Position numbers and translations under genes: made by a program. A DNA stretch of 15,190 bases from Bacteroidota bacterium (lineage in GTDB: Bacteria; Bacteroidota; Bacteroidia; B-17B0; Aurantibacillaceae), in assembly GCA_025359355.1 (NCBI GenBank), contig JANYGR010000405.1, positions 1-15,190 on the forward strand, given 5' to 3'. Shown in pieces: positions 1 through 7,399 of this stretch. Every line of letters starts with the position of its first letter. Positions within the stretch are counted from its first letter, which is position 1. Below the pieces are notes generated by a model that ran no database searches, was not told the origin of the DNA, and saw only the letters and a list, made by a program, of their open reading frames with translations.

Positions 1-1248
1 TTCGGAGTAAGTGCCATCTTTTTCTGTTCGTCCAAAATTAAAACAAATCATAGGATACTCCATACCATTAGCGGCTTCAATGCTTTGCGCAACGGGGTAA
101 GTATAAGGAATGGTAAATTTAGAATAGGTTTTAATGGTGTGCGCTACTGTTTTAGTAGAGTATTTGCGGTAAAGAGGAGCGGCTTCTTTTGCATAAAAAC
201 TCATACACATTACTTTTTTGCCTTCTACTTTGATAGGCATTGCGTCCCACATAAATTTACGAGAAGAGCCCCACGCAAAATCGCGTACGCTATCTGCTTT
301 AAAAATCCATGTTTTAGTACTTGTTGCTTTTGTTTTTTCGGAAGCAGTACATTCGTCTAAGGTTACTATTTCTGTTACATCGCTATAGTTAGCAGATGCT
401 TTGGTCCAACGCGCCAGTTGATTTGGAGTGAGTATTTGCGCATAGTTTTGGCATTCGCCTGTTGAACATATAATATGATCGGCAGGAACGGTCATTTTAA
501 CTTTGTAATTTCCAAAGGCTAAAGCAAATTCGCCACGACCCGTAAATTGTTTGTTTTGCCAACCTTGAAAGTCACTATACACGCACATGCGCGGATACCA
601 TTGTGTAATGGTAAATAGGTGATTGCCGTCTTCTGGAAAAAACTCGTAACCTCCACGGCCACCAATAGTCATGCGATTACCTATTTTGTATTGCCATTTA
701 ATAATGAATTTTAATTTAGAATTTCCGTTCAATGTTTTTGGTAAATCTATACGCATCATGGTTTGGTTGATGGTGTATTTGAGTGGATTGCCTAACTCAT
801 CAGTAACAGAAAGGATTTGATCGCCTAAGCCTTTTAGTTTTTCGTTAATATCTAAACCTTTTATTTCATTTTCGTTATATGGTTGATTGAGTTTATTACC
901 GTCAAAATAATTATTGTCGGCCGTTGGTTGATGTTGATTTTCATCTAACTGTAACCATAGGTAACTTAATTTATCAGAAGAGTTATTGTGATAAGTAATC
1001 ACTTCTTTACCAATGATTATTAAATTTTTTTCATCTAAGGTAGCGTCAATATCATAATCGGCACGTTGTTGCCAATACTTGCTACCAGGTGCTCCAGAGG
1101 CAGTTCGTTGGTCGTTTGGTGTAGGTAAAATAGTGCCAAGTTGTTCAAATTTATTACCGTGATTGGATTGAGGATTGTTTTTTAAGTTTTGTGCAAAAGC
1201 AATACTTAAGCTAAAACAAAAAGTGGTAGTTAGGTTTAATAAACGCAT
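1..1248 (-). CDS. Secreted M1 family metallopeptidase, N-terminal part (C-terminus outside window)
   Basis: The visible 416 residues are the amino-terminal part of a gluzincin aminopeptidase of family M1, which removes N-terminal residues from peptides using one zinc ion. A signal peptide is clear (MRLLNLTTTFCFSLSIAFAQ), so the enzyme acts in the periplasm or at the surface. A beta-rich domain follows (YDIDATLDEKNLIIIGKEV, then PRMCVYSDFQGWQ), typical of the M1 N-terminal domain. Residues 394-399 read NGMEYP, the substrate-binding GxMEN-type loop with Tyr in place of Asn, a variant I associate with Bacteroidota members. The zinc motif HExxH should lie about 30-40 residues beyond the last visible codon, so catalytic competence cannot be judged here. 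The ATG is 5 bases after the stop of the HupE/UreJ-like gene, suggesting co-transcription. The frame stays open from 1248 to the window edge. Confidence 0.9.
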   Translation of the reverse strand, partial: MRLLNLTTTFCFSLSIAFAQNLKNNPQSNHGNKFEQLGTILPTPNDQRTASGAPGSKYWQQRADYDIDATLDEKNLIIIGKEVITYHNNSSDKLSYLWLQLDENQHQPTADNNYFDGNKLNQPYNENEIKGLDINEKLKGLGDQILSVTDELGNPLKYTINQTMMRIDLPKTLNGNSKLKFIIKWQYKIGNRMTIGGRGGYEFFPEDGNHLFTITQWYPRMCVYSDFQGWQNKQFTGRGEFALAFGNYKVKMTVPADHIICSTGECQNYAQILTPNQLARWTKASANYSDVTEIVTLDECTASEKTKATSTKTWIFKADSVRDFAWGSSRKFMWDAMPIKVEGKKVMCMSFYAKEAAPLYRKYSTKTVAHTIKTYSKFTIPYTYPVAQSIEAANGMEYPMICFNFGRTEKDGTYSE

Positions 1249-1253
1249 GATGG

Positions 1254-1835
1254 TTATAGGTGGTTTAGTCGTTGTATAAATAAAAAAGTAGCTATTACTA
1301 AAACAGTTGAAGAGACCAAGGTGACCCAAACAGCTGGTTTAATTCGTGTAAATCTAATTAAAAAAACAGAAAATAAAAGCATAGTGATAACTATACTTAA
1401 TTGACCAATTTCGAGCCCTATATTGAATGATATTAAAGGTAACAGGATGCTTTCCTCTTTACCCAACAAAGATGTCAGTAGATAAGAAAAGCCCATGCCG
1501 TGTATGAAGCCAAACAATAGGGCTAAGGCATAATTGAATTGATAATTGATGCGCTGCTTGTTTTTGAAATAAATATTTGAGAAGCAGGTTGTTATAATGG
1601 TTAGAGGAATTAAAACTTCGATAAGAGATTGCTTTATGACAATGACATGAAACGCACTAGCAATCAAGGTTAACGAATGTCCTATTGTAAAGGCGGTGAT
1701 TAATATGAGTAAGGATTTCCATTCTTTCATAGAAAATAACGCACATAAAACCACGACGTACAAAATGTGGTCGTAGCCATTCCAATCTAAAATATGTTGA
1801 AAGCCCGTAGTGAACCACAACCAAAATTCGTTCAT
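1254..1835 (-). CDS. HupE/UreJ family integral membrane protein
   Basis: A 193-residue, very hydrophobic protein with about six or seven membrane segments. The N-terminus carries GFQHILDWNGYDHILY (His14, Asp22, His23), the hallmark of the HupE/UreJ family, followed by FTIGHSLTL, GFIHGMGFSYLL and SFNIGLEIGQL, all typical of the HupE/UreJ_2 branch. Characterised relatives, HupE and UreJ, are linked to nickel supply for hydrogenase or urease; neither enzyme is seen here, so nickel transport is only a family-level suggestion and another metal is possible. The gene precedes the M1 metallopeptidase by 5 bases and is probably co-transcribed. Its ATG faces the DUF6702 ATG with only 5 bases between, so its promoter must lie inside the DUF6702 reading frame. 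Confidence 0.85.
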   Translation of the reverse strand: MNEFWLWFTTGFQHILDWNGYDHILYVVVLCALFSMKEWKSLLILITAFTIGHSLTLIASAFHVIVIKQSLIEVLIPLTIITTCFSNIYFKNKQRINYQFNYALALLFGFIHGMGFSYLLTSLLGKEESILLPLISFNIGLEIGQLSIVITMLLFSVFLIRFTRIKPAVWVTLVSSTVLVIATFLFIQRLNHL

Positions 1836-1840
1836 TTTAA

Positions 1841-2404
1841 ATGTTATTTTTGTGTGTGCTAAATTTAAATGGAAAATACATACACTTATTAAAAACTACA
1901 CCTGCGGTAAGGGGGTTATTTTTAGTGTTTGCATTGATTATCGTTAGTTCGTTTTATACATTAAAGCATCCCTTTTATATTAGTGTTGTGGATATAAAGC
2001 ATGATGCAAAACAACAGAGTTTAAATATCAGTGTGCGGTTATTTACCAATGATTTGGAAGATGCTTTACGGAAAACAACAGGTAAAGCAATTGATGTATT
2101 GAATCCCAAAAATAAAGCAGAAACGGATTCCATAGTATTTCATTATATCAAAAAAAGATTGGCCATTCAATCGAATGGAAAGCTTCATATACTTCATTTT
2201 ATTGGTTACGAGAAAGAAGAAGAATCTGTTTGGGCTTATTTAGAAATACAAAAAGTAGCGAAGCCAAAAACAATAACAGTTGATACAAAACTTTTATATG
2301 ATTTTTTACCTCAGCAAGTAAATATTGTGCACGTCGAAATCAATACTATCAAAAAAAGTTCGAAGGTTGCTAATCCTGAGAGTAGGGTGGAGTTTGTTTT
2401 TTAA
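1841..2404 (+). CDS. DUF6702 family protein, probably membrane-anchored or secreted
   Basis: A 187-residue protein of unknown function. After about 25 polar residues comes one hydrophobic stretch (LFLVFALIIVSSFYTL) and then HPFYISVVDIKHDAKQQSLN, the diagnostic start of DUF6702, a Bacteroidota family. The rest is predicted periplasmic, beta-rich, and ends in a short basic tail. The 24 residues before the hydrophobic stretch are unusual for a signal peptide. No later ATG exists in frame; the GTG codons at 1856 and just before FALIIV are the only obvious alternatives, and the second would shorten the hydrophobic segment. The gene is divergent from and almost abuts the HupE/UreJ-like gene. I recall DUF6702 genes near M1 peptidase and HupE/UreJ genes in other Bacteroidota, which supports one functional unit, but this rests on memory. 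Confidence 0.75.
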   Translation: MLFLCVLNLNGKYIHLLKTTPAVRGLFLVFALIIVSSFYTLKHPFYISVVDIKHDAKQQSLNISVRLFTNDLEDALRKTTGKAIDVLNPKNKAETDSIVFHYIKKRLAIQSNGKLHILHFIGYEKEEESVWAYLEIQKVAKPKTITVDTKLLYDFLPQQVNIVHVEINTIKKSSKVANPESRVEFVF

Positions 2405-2415
2405 TTAGTGTCCGT

Positions 2416-2544
2416 AAGAGATCGTCAACTTCATCGTTAAACTTGCTTTAAAAATGTTCATTTGCGATACTTCGACTTCGCTCAGCACAAGCAGCAAACT
2501 CCCATTATTTAAACCTTCGTTCGCCTCGAATTTAACGATCTCTT
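2416..2544. repeat. Intergenic inverted-repeat element of the Bacteroidota TTCGACTTCGCTCAG type
   Basis: The space between two convergent genes holds an element bounded by a perfect 10-base inverted repeat: AAGAGATCGT at 2416-2425 and ACGATCTCTT at 2535-2544. The arms continue imperfectly inward for about 7 bases. The centre holds CTTCGACTTCGCTCAG (2470-2485) within a second small inverted repeat, TTTGC at 2461-2465 against GCAAA near 2494. Read in one frame on the minus strand, the core gives LSEVEVS, a peptide often seen in spurious predicted proteins of this phylum because the same repeat is scattered through many genomes. It may fold into RNA structure and end transcription from both sides, but there is no strong T-tract. 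Recognition of the core motif rests on general knowledge; copy number in this genome cannot be seen. Confidence 0.6.
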
Positions 2545-2588
2545 TCAGCCACTGTATTGTTTTTAATCGAATATATTTATAATACAAA

Positions 2589-3734
2589 TTAGGGTGTAGT
2601 CCAAAATAATGTTGGATTATTTGTTTTATATCTAGTGAAAATAGTTCCCGTATTAGGACTTGATTGTTCTGATTTGTTTGGTGTTTGATTATAAGCATCT
2701 AATGGTAATAATTCGATGTAACTGATTTTTTTTACATCATTCCATGTTTCACTATTGTATTCACTATTTACAGGGCATTCCATACGGTATAAGTTTTTTG
2801 CCATATAATTATAAAGATATTCTTCTTTAATAGTAGTTGATTTATGATTCCAATTGGCGTCTGGATTTATGAGTAAAGGCTTATTAGTTATTAATCGCTC
2901 TCTAACTTCCTCAATGCTTAATAATTCACCTTTTTCATTCATCACATAGGCATCGTTTGTGGGATCAATCCATAACCATTTTTTTAAATCTGTTGAATAA
3001 ACCATATTAATTACATGACAATCATTAAATACAGAGTCTTTAGGCATACATGTTATGAATCGAGATTTAATGCCTAATGATAAATAACATTCGTTCAAAA
3101 CAGTTGCTAGTCCTCTGCAATTTAAACCTCTATTATCTTTTTTACAAACAGCAATCATACTCATTGCATTTTTTATTGTAGGATTTTCGTGGTTGCCATC
3201 GTGAGGAATTAAGTTATGTATCCAATGTAGTAGATTTAATATTTTTGACACTTCTGAACCTCTACCAGCTATGGAATCAAGTTTAAATCCTTTTCTTAAT
3301 TCAGTTAAATTTGCGTTGTCGGCATTTTGGTATGTAAAAGCTGGGACTGACCTAGTATCCAAGAGATTATATTTATTAGCAGATTTTAATTTATCTAAAT
3401 AAGTAGCTTCATATTTTATTCGTGTGAAAGCGGTATCTTTTTTATTTAATATAATTTTAAAATTATATTCTTTGTTAGGTTGAACAAAAAAAGAAATAGA
3501 ATCAAGATCCGTATAAAATGTTACTTTTTTGTTTTTATTTGGCGTTAAATAAATATCTGGCTTAATTTCAGGAGAAATATTCCATGCGTCTTTTTTAAAG
3601 TCTTTCCCATCTTGCACATTAACAGATGTTGAATTTGCTTTAATGACGGGCATTCTCTTTTGAGCGTAAATATTTGCTCCTAATAAGGTAGTAAGGCAAA
3701 GGACAATTAATTTATATCTATTTTTATTTAACAT
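2589..3734 (-). CDS. Secreted transglutaminase-like superfamily protein
   Basis: A 381-residue protein with a signal peptide (cleavage likely after NIYAQ, residue 25). The central part is a transglutaminase-like (papain-fold) domain with a complete candidate triad: Cys206 in GLNCRGLATVLNECY, His240 in NDCHVINMVY and Asp257 in WLWIDPTND. Bacterial members of this fold are usually cysteine proteases or peptide hydrolases, not cross-linking enzymes; the substrate is unknown. The C-terminus (ELLPLDAY, ending in NNPTLFWTTP) resembles that of full-length relatives, so the gene is not cut short by the adjoining repeat element. It starts 7 bases after the MFS transporter stop and is probably translated from the same mRNA. 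Export plus an intact triad suggests action on periplasmic proteins or imported peptides. Confidence 0.82.
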   Translation of the reverse strand: MLNKNRYKLIVLCLTTLLGANIYAQKRMPVIKANSTSVNVQDGKDFKKDAWNISPEIKPDIYLTPNKNKKVTFYTDLDSISFFVQPNKEYNFKIILNKKDTAFTRIKYEATYLDKLKSANKYNLLDTRSVPAFTYQNADNANLTELRKGFKLDSIAGRGSEVSKILNLLHWIHNLIPHDGNHENPTIKNAMSMIAVCKKDNRGLNCRGLATVLNECYLSLGIKSRFITCMPKDSVFNDCHVINMVYSTDLKKWLWIDPTNDAYVMNEKGELLSIEEVRERLITNKPLLINPDANWNHKSTTIKEEYLYNYMAKNLYRMECPVNSEYNSETWNDVKKISYIELLPLDAYNQTPNKSEQSSPNTGTIFTRYKTNNPTLFWTTP

Positions 3735-3741
3735 GTTTTTT

Positions 3742-4923
3742 TTAATTAAATGTTGTTGGTTTAGTTTTGATTGAAAACATAAAATACAAAATCACAAAAA
3801 GGGTTGCAGTGCCTGTTACTATAAATGTAACGCTTGCTCCAAATTCGAACCAAATAAATCCTGCTAAGGAACTGGCCAACATGGTACAAATGCTTTGAAA
3901 TCCTGCATAGGTGCCAATGGCGGTAGCAGTATCTTTTTTATCCGTGATGTTACTAATCCATGCTTTGGCAATGCCTTCTGTGGCTGCGGCATAAATACCG
4001 TATAGAAAAAATAGAATAATGAAGAGATACAGATTGTGACTGAAACTCATGCCAAAATAAACAATGGCAAACATTAAAAGCCCAAACGTAAACATCGTTT
4101 TTAAACCAATTTTATCAGCAAGGATGCCAATAGGAAAAGAAGATAACGCATAAATTAAATTATAAAAAATATACACGCCAATAATAGCGGTATCGTCTAA
4201 TCCTGCTTGTTTAGCCTTGAGTAAAAGAAACACATCCGAACTATTGAATAAGGTAAATACTAAAAGTCCGAATACTACTTTTTTATATAGAACCGGACTA
4301 TTTTTCCAATAATTCATAAATGAAAAAAATGGAGTAGGTTTAGTTTCTGAATGAGTTACTTTGTTTTTATCTTTAAGTAAAAAGGAAGCAAGTACAGCTA
4401 ATACGCCAGGAATAAAAGCAATAAAAAAAAGCGTTTTATAATCTTGAGGAAAATAATATAAATACAGTAAAGCTAAGGAAGGCCCCAATACAGCACCAAA
4501 GGTGTCCATGGAACGATGGAACCCGAATACTTTTCCTTTAGTGGTTGGTGTTGCTTCGTCTGATAAAATAGCGTCTCTGGCACCTGTACGTATACCTTTT
4601 CCAAGTCGATCGATGGTGCGAGAAAAGAAAATCCAAAGAGGAAAAACAAAAAATCCCATCATTGGTTTAGAAATGGCGCTTAAGGAATAACCAATTTGTA
4701 CGAAGGGAGCTCTTTTACCAGAGTTGTCAGATAATTTGCCAAAATAACCTTTACTAAGTCCAGCTGTAGCTTCAGCAAAGCCTTCAAGAATACCAATAAG
4801 TACAATTGAAAACCCAATTGTTTTTAAATAGATGGGCATGATAGGATAGAGCATTTCGCTGGCCGTGTCGGTAAACAAGCTCACTAATGATAGAGTCCAA
4901 ACGGTGCGTGTAATATATTTCAT
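3742..4923 (-). CDS. MFS transporter
   Basis: A 393-residue inner-membrane transporter of the major facilitator superfamily with about twelve hydrophobic segments. The loop between segments 2 and 3 has the MFS signature FGKLSDNSGKR (residues 61-71). Segment 1 begins with SLVSLFTDTASEMLYPIMP, and IRTGARDAILSDEATPTTKG lies in the segment 4 region; both are typical of one MFS group found with SLFTDxASEM leaders in many phyla. The second half repeats the fold (FPIGILADKIGLK). The substrate is not known; drug or metabolite efflux is possible. The gene is followed at 7 bases by the transglutaminase-like gene and preceded by a 128-base leader containing a hairpin, so it may head its own transcript or continue the one from recR. 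Confidence 0.9.
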   Translation of the reverse strand: MKYITRTVWTLSLVSLFTDTASEMLYPIMPIYLKTIGFSIVLIGILEGFAEATAGLSKGYFGKLSDNSGKRAPFVQIGYSLSAISKPMMGFFVFPLWIFFSRTIDRLGKGIRTGARDAILSDEATPTTKGKVFGFHRSMDTFGAVLGPSLALLYLYYFPQDYKTLFFIAFIPGVLAVLASFLLKDKNKVTHSETKPTPFFSFMNYWKNSPVLYKKVVFGLLVFTLFNSSDVFLLLKAKQAGLDDTAIIGVYIFYNLIYALSSFPIGILADKIGLKTMFTFGLLMFAIVYFGMSFSHNLYLFIILFFLYGIYAAATEGIAKAWISNITDKKDTATAIGTYAGFQSICTMLASSLAGFIWFEFGASVTFIVTGTATLFVILYFMFSIKTKPTTFN

Positions 4924-4959
4924 GTGTCGGTATTATTGTTTTTAATTGTTATATGGTTT

Positions 4960-5004
4960 ATTCATGTTATCGTCAATTTTGATTGTGTTGATGGCAACAT
5001 GAAT
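4960..5004 (-). promoter_or_regulatory. 17-base imperfect inverted repeat in the leader of the MFS transporter gene
   Basis: ATTCATGTTATCGTCAA (4960-4976) and TTGATGGCAACATGAAT (4988-5004) form an inverted repeat with 14 of 17 positions complementary, including nine perfect outer pairs, around an 11-base loop. On the minus strand the hairpin ends 36 bases before the MFS ATG. No T-tract follows in either direction, so it is not a standard terminator for recR. It could be an mRNA-stabilising stem, a processing site or a repressor operator; the sequence does not decide between them. Confidence 0.45.
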
Positions 5005-5051
5005 ATTTCATTTGAAGATGCTATTGTTTTTTAATAATAGAAAGCGAAAAA

Positions 5052-5669
5052 TTACCTTGCTAAACTATTGTTGTATGGAATACGGTTCACGATTGAACGA
5101 CCCAAAGTTACTTCATCCGTATATTCTAATTCATCGCCAACGGCTATACCACGAGCAATTGCAGATAAGGTAACGTTATATGTTGCTAGTTTTCTAAAAA
5201 TAAAAAAGCTGGTTGTTTCTCCCTCCATGGTTGCATTAAGGGCTAATATAATTTCTGTAATTTGTTGTGCGGATACTTTTGAAATTAAAGAATCGATGGT
5301 TAAATTACTCGGACCAATACCTTCCATGGGGGATATCAATCCTCCTAATACATGATACACGCCTTTGTAAAGCCCTGTGTTTTCAATAGCCATAACGTCT
5401 CTATAATCCTGAACAACACAGACGAGTTGTTGATTTCTAAGTGGATTAGAGCATACCTCACAAATATCATGGTCTGAAATGGTGTGGCAATTTTTACAAT
5501 ATTTTAAATCTGTTTTTAACGCTTTTAATACCTCTGCAAAATTAACGACTTCTTGGTTTTCCTGTTTGATTAAATGCAATACATAACGTAGAGCAGATTT
5601 TTTACCAACTCCCGGAAGGCTTGCGAAATGCCCAACAGCTTGTTCAATTAATTTCGACGTGAATTCCAT
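5052..5669 (-). CDS. recR: Recombination mediator protein RecR
   Basis: A full-length RecR of 205 residues, close to the usual 200. RecR acts with RecO (and RecF) in the cytoplasm to load RecA onto single-stranded DNA at gaps covered by SSB. The N-terminal helix-hairpin-helix is visible as FASLPGVGKKSALRYVLHL. The zinc site follows as four cysteines, Cys58, Cys61, Cys70 and Cys73 (CKNC...CEVC). A Toprim domain occupies about residues 80-175 (CVVQDYRDVMAIE, then ILALNATMEGE), and the C-terminal stretch has IARGIAVGDELEYTDEVTL, which is highly typical of the family. The gene lies 48 bases downstream of the PD40/TPR protein gene on the same strand; a functional link is not implied. Confidence 0.97.
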   Translation of the reverse strand: MEFTSKLIEQAVGHFASLPGVGKKSALRYVLHLIKQENQEVVNFAEVLKALKTDLKYCKNCHTISDHDICEVCSNPLRNQQLVCVVQDYRDVMAIENTGLYKGVYHVLGGLISPMEGIGPSNLTIDSLISKVSAQQITEIILALNATMEGETTSFFIFRKLATYNVTLSAIARGIAVGDELEYTDEVTLGRSIVNRIPYNNSLAR

Positions 5670-5717
5670 TTTGTATAATGTCGAGATGTTTTTTTAGAGC
5701 AATAATGAAGTGTAGAA

Positions 5718-7271
5718 TTATTTTACTAACTCAATGTTCATATTAATTTCTGATTGGTAAGAGGCTTTATCTAACACTTCTATGGTTTTTTCAATAGTTT
5801 TAAAGCCAGTTGCCTCAATACTCATTTGGTATTTGCCTGGTGTTAAAATCATAATAAAGCGACCGGTTGTAGGGTTTGGCAAATAGTTGCCCACTAACTC
5901 TTTGGTGGTAACATCATTTACAGAAATAAACACATCTGAGAAATTTACCTTTTCATTTTCTTTTAATTTGAATTCTCCAATTATTACAGAATAATCATTT
6001 TCTATTTCATTAAAATTAACTCTATAAATATCGTATTCGCCTAAGCCATTCGGTTTAATAGCCGCAATGTAACCATACTTACCGTTTTTAGATACTCTAA
6101 AATTCATATCATCATAGGTTGTATTAACGGGGTAGCCTATGTTTTTAGCATTACTAAATGAGTGTGTTGTTTCATCATAAGCAGATTTAAAAATATCATA
6201 TCCACCCATGCTCGCATGACCTTTAGAACTAAAGTATAAGGTTTTGCCATCAGGAGATATGTTTGGAAAATCTTCATCATGTTTGGTATTAATATTTGGT
6301 CCTAAGTTTTTAGCTTCAGCCCAGTTTCCACTAGGTGATTTTTGACATGAGTAAATATCAATTCCTCCAAATCCACCTTCTCTATTACTTGCAAAATAAA
6401 TCGTGTTTCCATCATTAGAAATTGAGGCTGCGATTTCATCACCTTTTGAGTTGATCATTTTACTTAATAATTCGGGTTTGCTATAGCTACCGTTTGCCTG
6501 TAAATTGCTTACGTACACATTTGCTTTTTGAGTTGCATTATACATTAACAACAACATCGTTTCTCCGTTAGCACTTAATCCTATTACCTCTGTCCCCGAA
6601 TTACCAGCATTAATGGGTGCTCCAATACTTACTGCTTTCGCATATTGTCCATTAACTACTTTTGAAATAAAAATAGAATTTCCATATTCACCGTTTGGTA
6701 ATTTTTCAGCATTTTTTTCAGGACGTTTTGTATTATATACTATAACCGATTCGTTTGCTGTTACAAAAGGATAATAATCGTTGAACTCAGAGTTGATGTT
6801 TTTGCCTAACGACTGAAAGCTAACGCTAACGGGGTATTTAACTAATTCTTTCGCATTTAAGCAATATTGGATTTGTTCGTTTACTTCTACATTTACTTTA
6901 CCTTTTTGTAACAAATAGATTTTGTAATTATCATACATTTTAATAGCATCATCAAACCTACCAGCATAGTGATAAGCTCTGGCTAATAAATAATCCGCTT
7001 CATGATTATACACATCTTTTCGAGTTACAATTTCTAAATAGGGGGCAGCTTTCGCTTTATTGCCATTGGAGTTAAGGTAACAAATACCAGCATTGTAATT
7101 ATACAATTCGTTTTTTGGTTCAGCATTTAATAACTGAAGGTAATCAGTGAGCGCATCTTCATAGTTACCCAATTTCATTTTGTTTGCAGCTTCTTCTGCA
7201 TTTACCTTATCTTGAGATACGCCAACTATGGTTATTAATAATAACGGAAGAATTAATATGTATTTTATCAT
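5718..7271 (-). CDS. Periplasmic TPR-PD40 beta-propeller protein with carboxypeptidase-regulatory-like C-terminus (PorE-like, no OmpA domain)
   Basis: A 517-residue exported protein. The chosen ATG at 7271 gives an ideal signal peptide (MIKYILILPLLLITIVGVSQ); an ATG 33 bases upstream (7304) would add 11 residues that spoil its start. Residues 22-135 look like TPR repeats (NYEDALTDYLQLLNAEPKNE; AYHYAGRFDDAIKMY). Residues about 150-420 hold PD40/WD40-like propeller blades, three clear ones being SISNDGNTIYFASNREGG (from 284), NISPDGKTLYFSSKG (from 337) and RVSKNGKYGYIAA (from 392), each closing with YDIY or YDIF. Residues 430-515 form a CarboxypepD_reg-like beta domain (FIMILTPGKYQMSIEATGF). 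This is the order of PorE, an envelope component of the type IX secretion system, but the peptidoglycan-binding OmpA domain that should end the protein is absent. An envelope scaffold or regulatory role is likely; T9SS membership is inference only. Confidence 0.8.
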   Translation of the reverse strand: MIKYILILPLLLITIVGVSQDKVNAEEAANKMKLGNYEDALTDYLQLLNAEPKNELYNYNAGICYLNSNGNKAKAAPYLEIVTRKDVYNHEADYLLARAYHYAGRFDDAIKMYDNYKIYLLQKGKVNVEVNEQIQYCLNAKELVKYPVSVSFQSLGKNINSEFNDYYPFVTANESVIVYNTKRPEKNAEKLPNGEYGNSIFISKVVNGQYAKAVSIGAPINAGNSGTEVIGLSANGETMLLLMYNATQKANVYVSNLQANGSYSKPELLSKMINSKGDEIAASISNDGNTIYFASNREGGFGGIDIYSCQKSPSGNWAEAKNLGPNINTKHDEDFPNISPDGKTLYFSSKGHASMGGYDIFKSAYDETTHSFSNAKNIGYPVNTTYDDMNFRVSKNGKYGYIAAIKPNGLGEYDIYRVNFNEIENDYSVIIGEFKLKENEKVNFSDVFISVNDVTTKELVGNYLPNPTTGRFIMILTPGKYQMSIEATGFKTIEKTIEVLDKASYQSEINMNIELVK

Positions 7272-7399
7272 AATTATGTTTTTTAAGCACTTAAAAATAA
7301 CCATTTTAAGGCAATTGACACTTAAATGTGAAAAACTGTTTAATTACTTTAATAAATAAAGCCTTGTTTTTGTTAATATTGATAAATAATATAAATGCC

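Noticed and set aside
85..360. Plus-strand open frame within the M1 peptidase gene
   Set aside because: Cys/Phe-rich antisense translation of a clearly coding region.
2405..2698. A 97-codon open frame on the minus strand overlapping the transglutaminase-like gene's 3' end
   Set aside because: It is translated from the intergenic repeat (LSEVEVS) and from another frame of the neighbouring gene; no domain or plausible leader.
2589..2700. Possible truncation of the transglutaminase-like protein by the adjacent repeat
   Set aside because: Its end, NNPTLFWTTP, looks like the normal family C-terminus, so the gene seems intact.
5021..5040. AT-rich inverted repeat just after recR as a terminator
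   Set aside because: The stem CTATTGTT/AATAATAG is weak and no T-tract follows on the minus strand.
5068..5355. Plus-strand open frame inside recR
   Set aside because: Shadow of a well-supported gene on the opposite strand.
7315..7352. TTGACA followed by an AT-rich stretch as a promoter for the binding lipoprotein
   Set aside because: Spacing fits neither the Bacteroidetes -33/-7 pattern nor a classical -35/-10 pair well enough.
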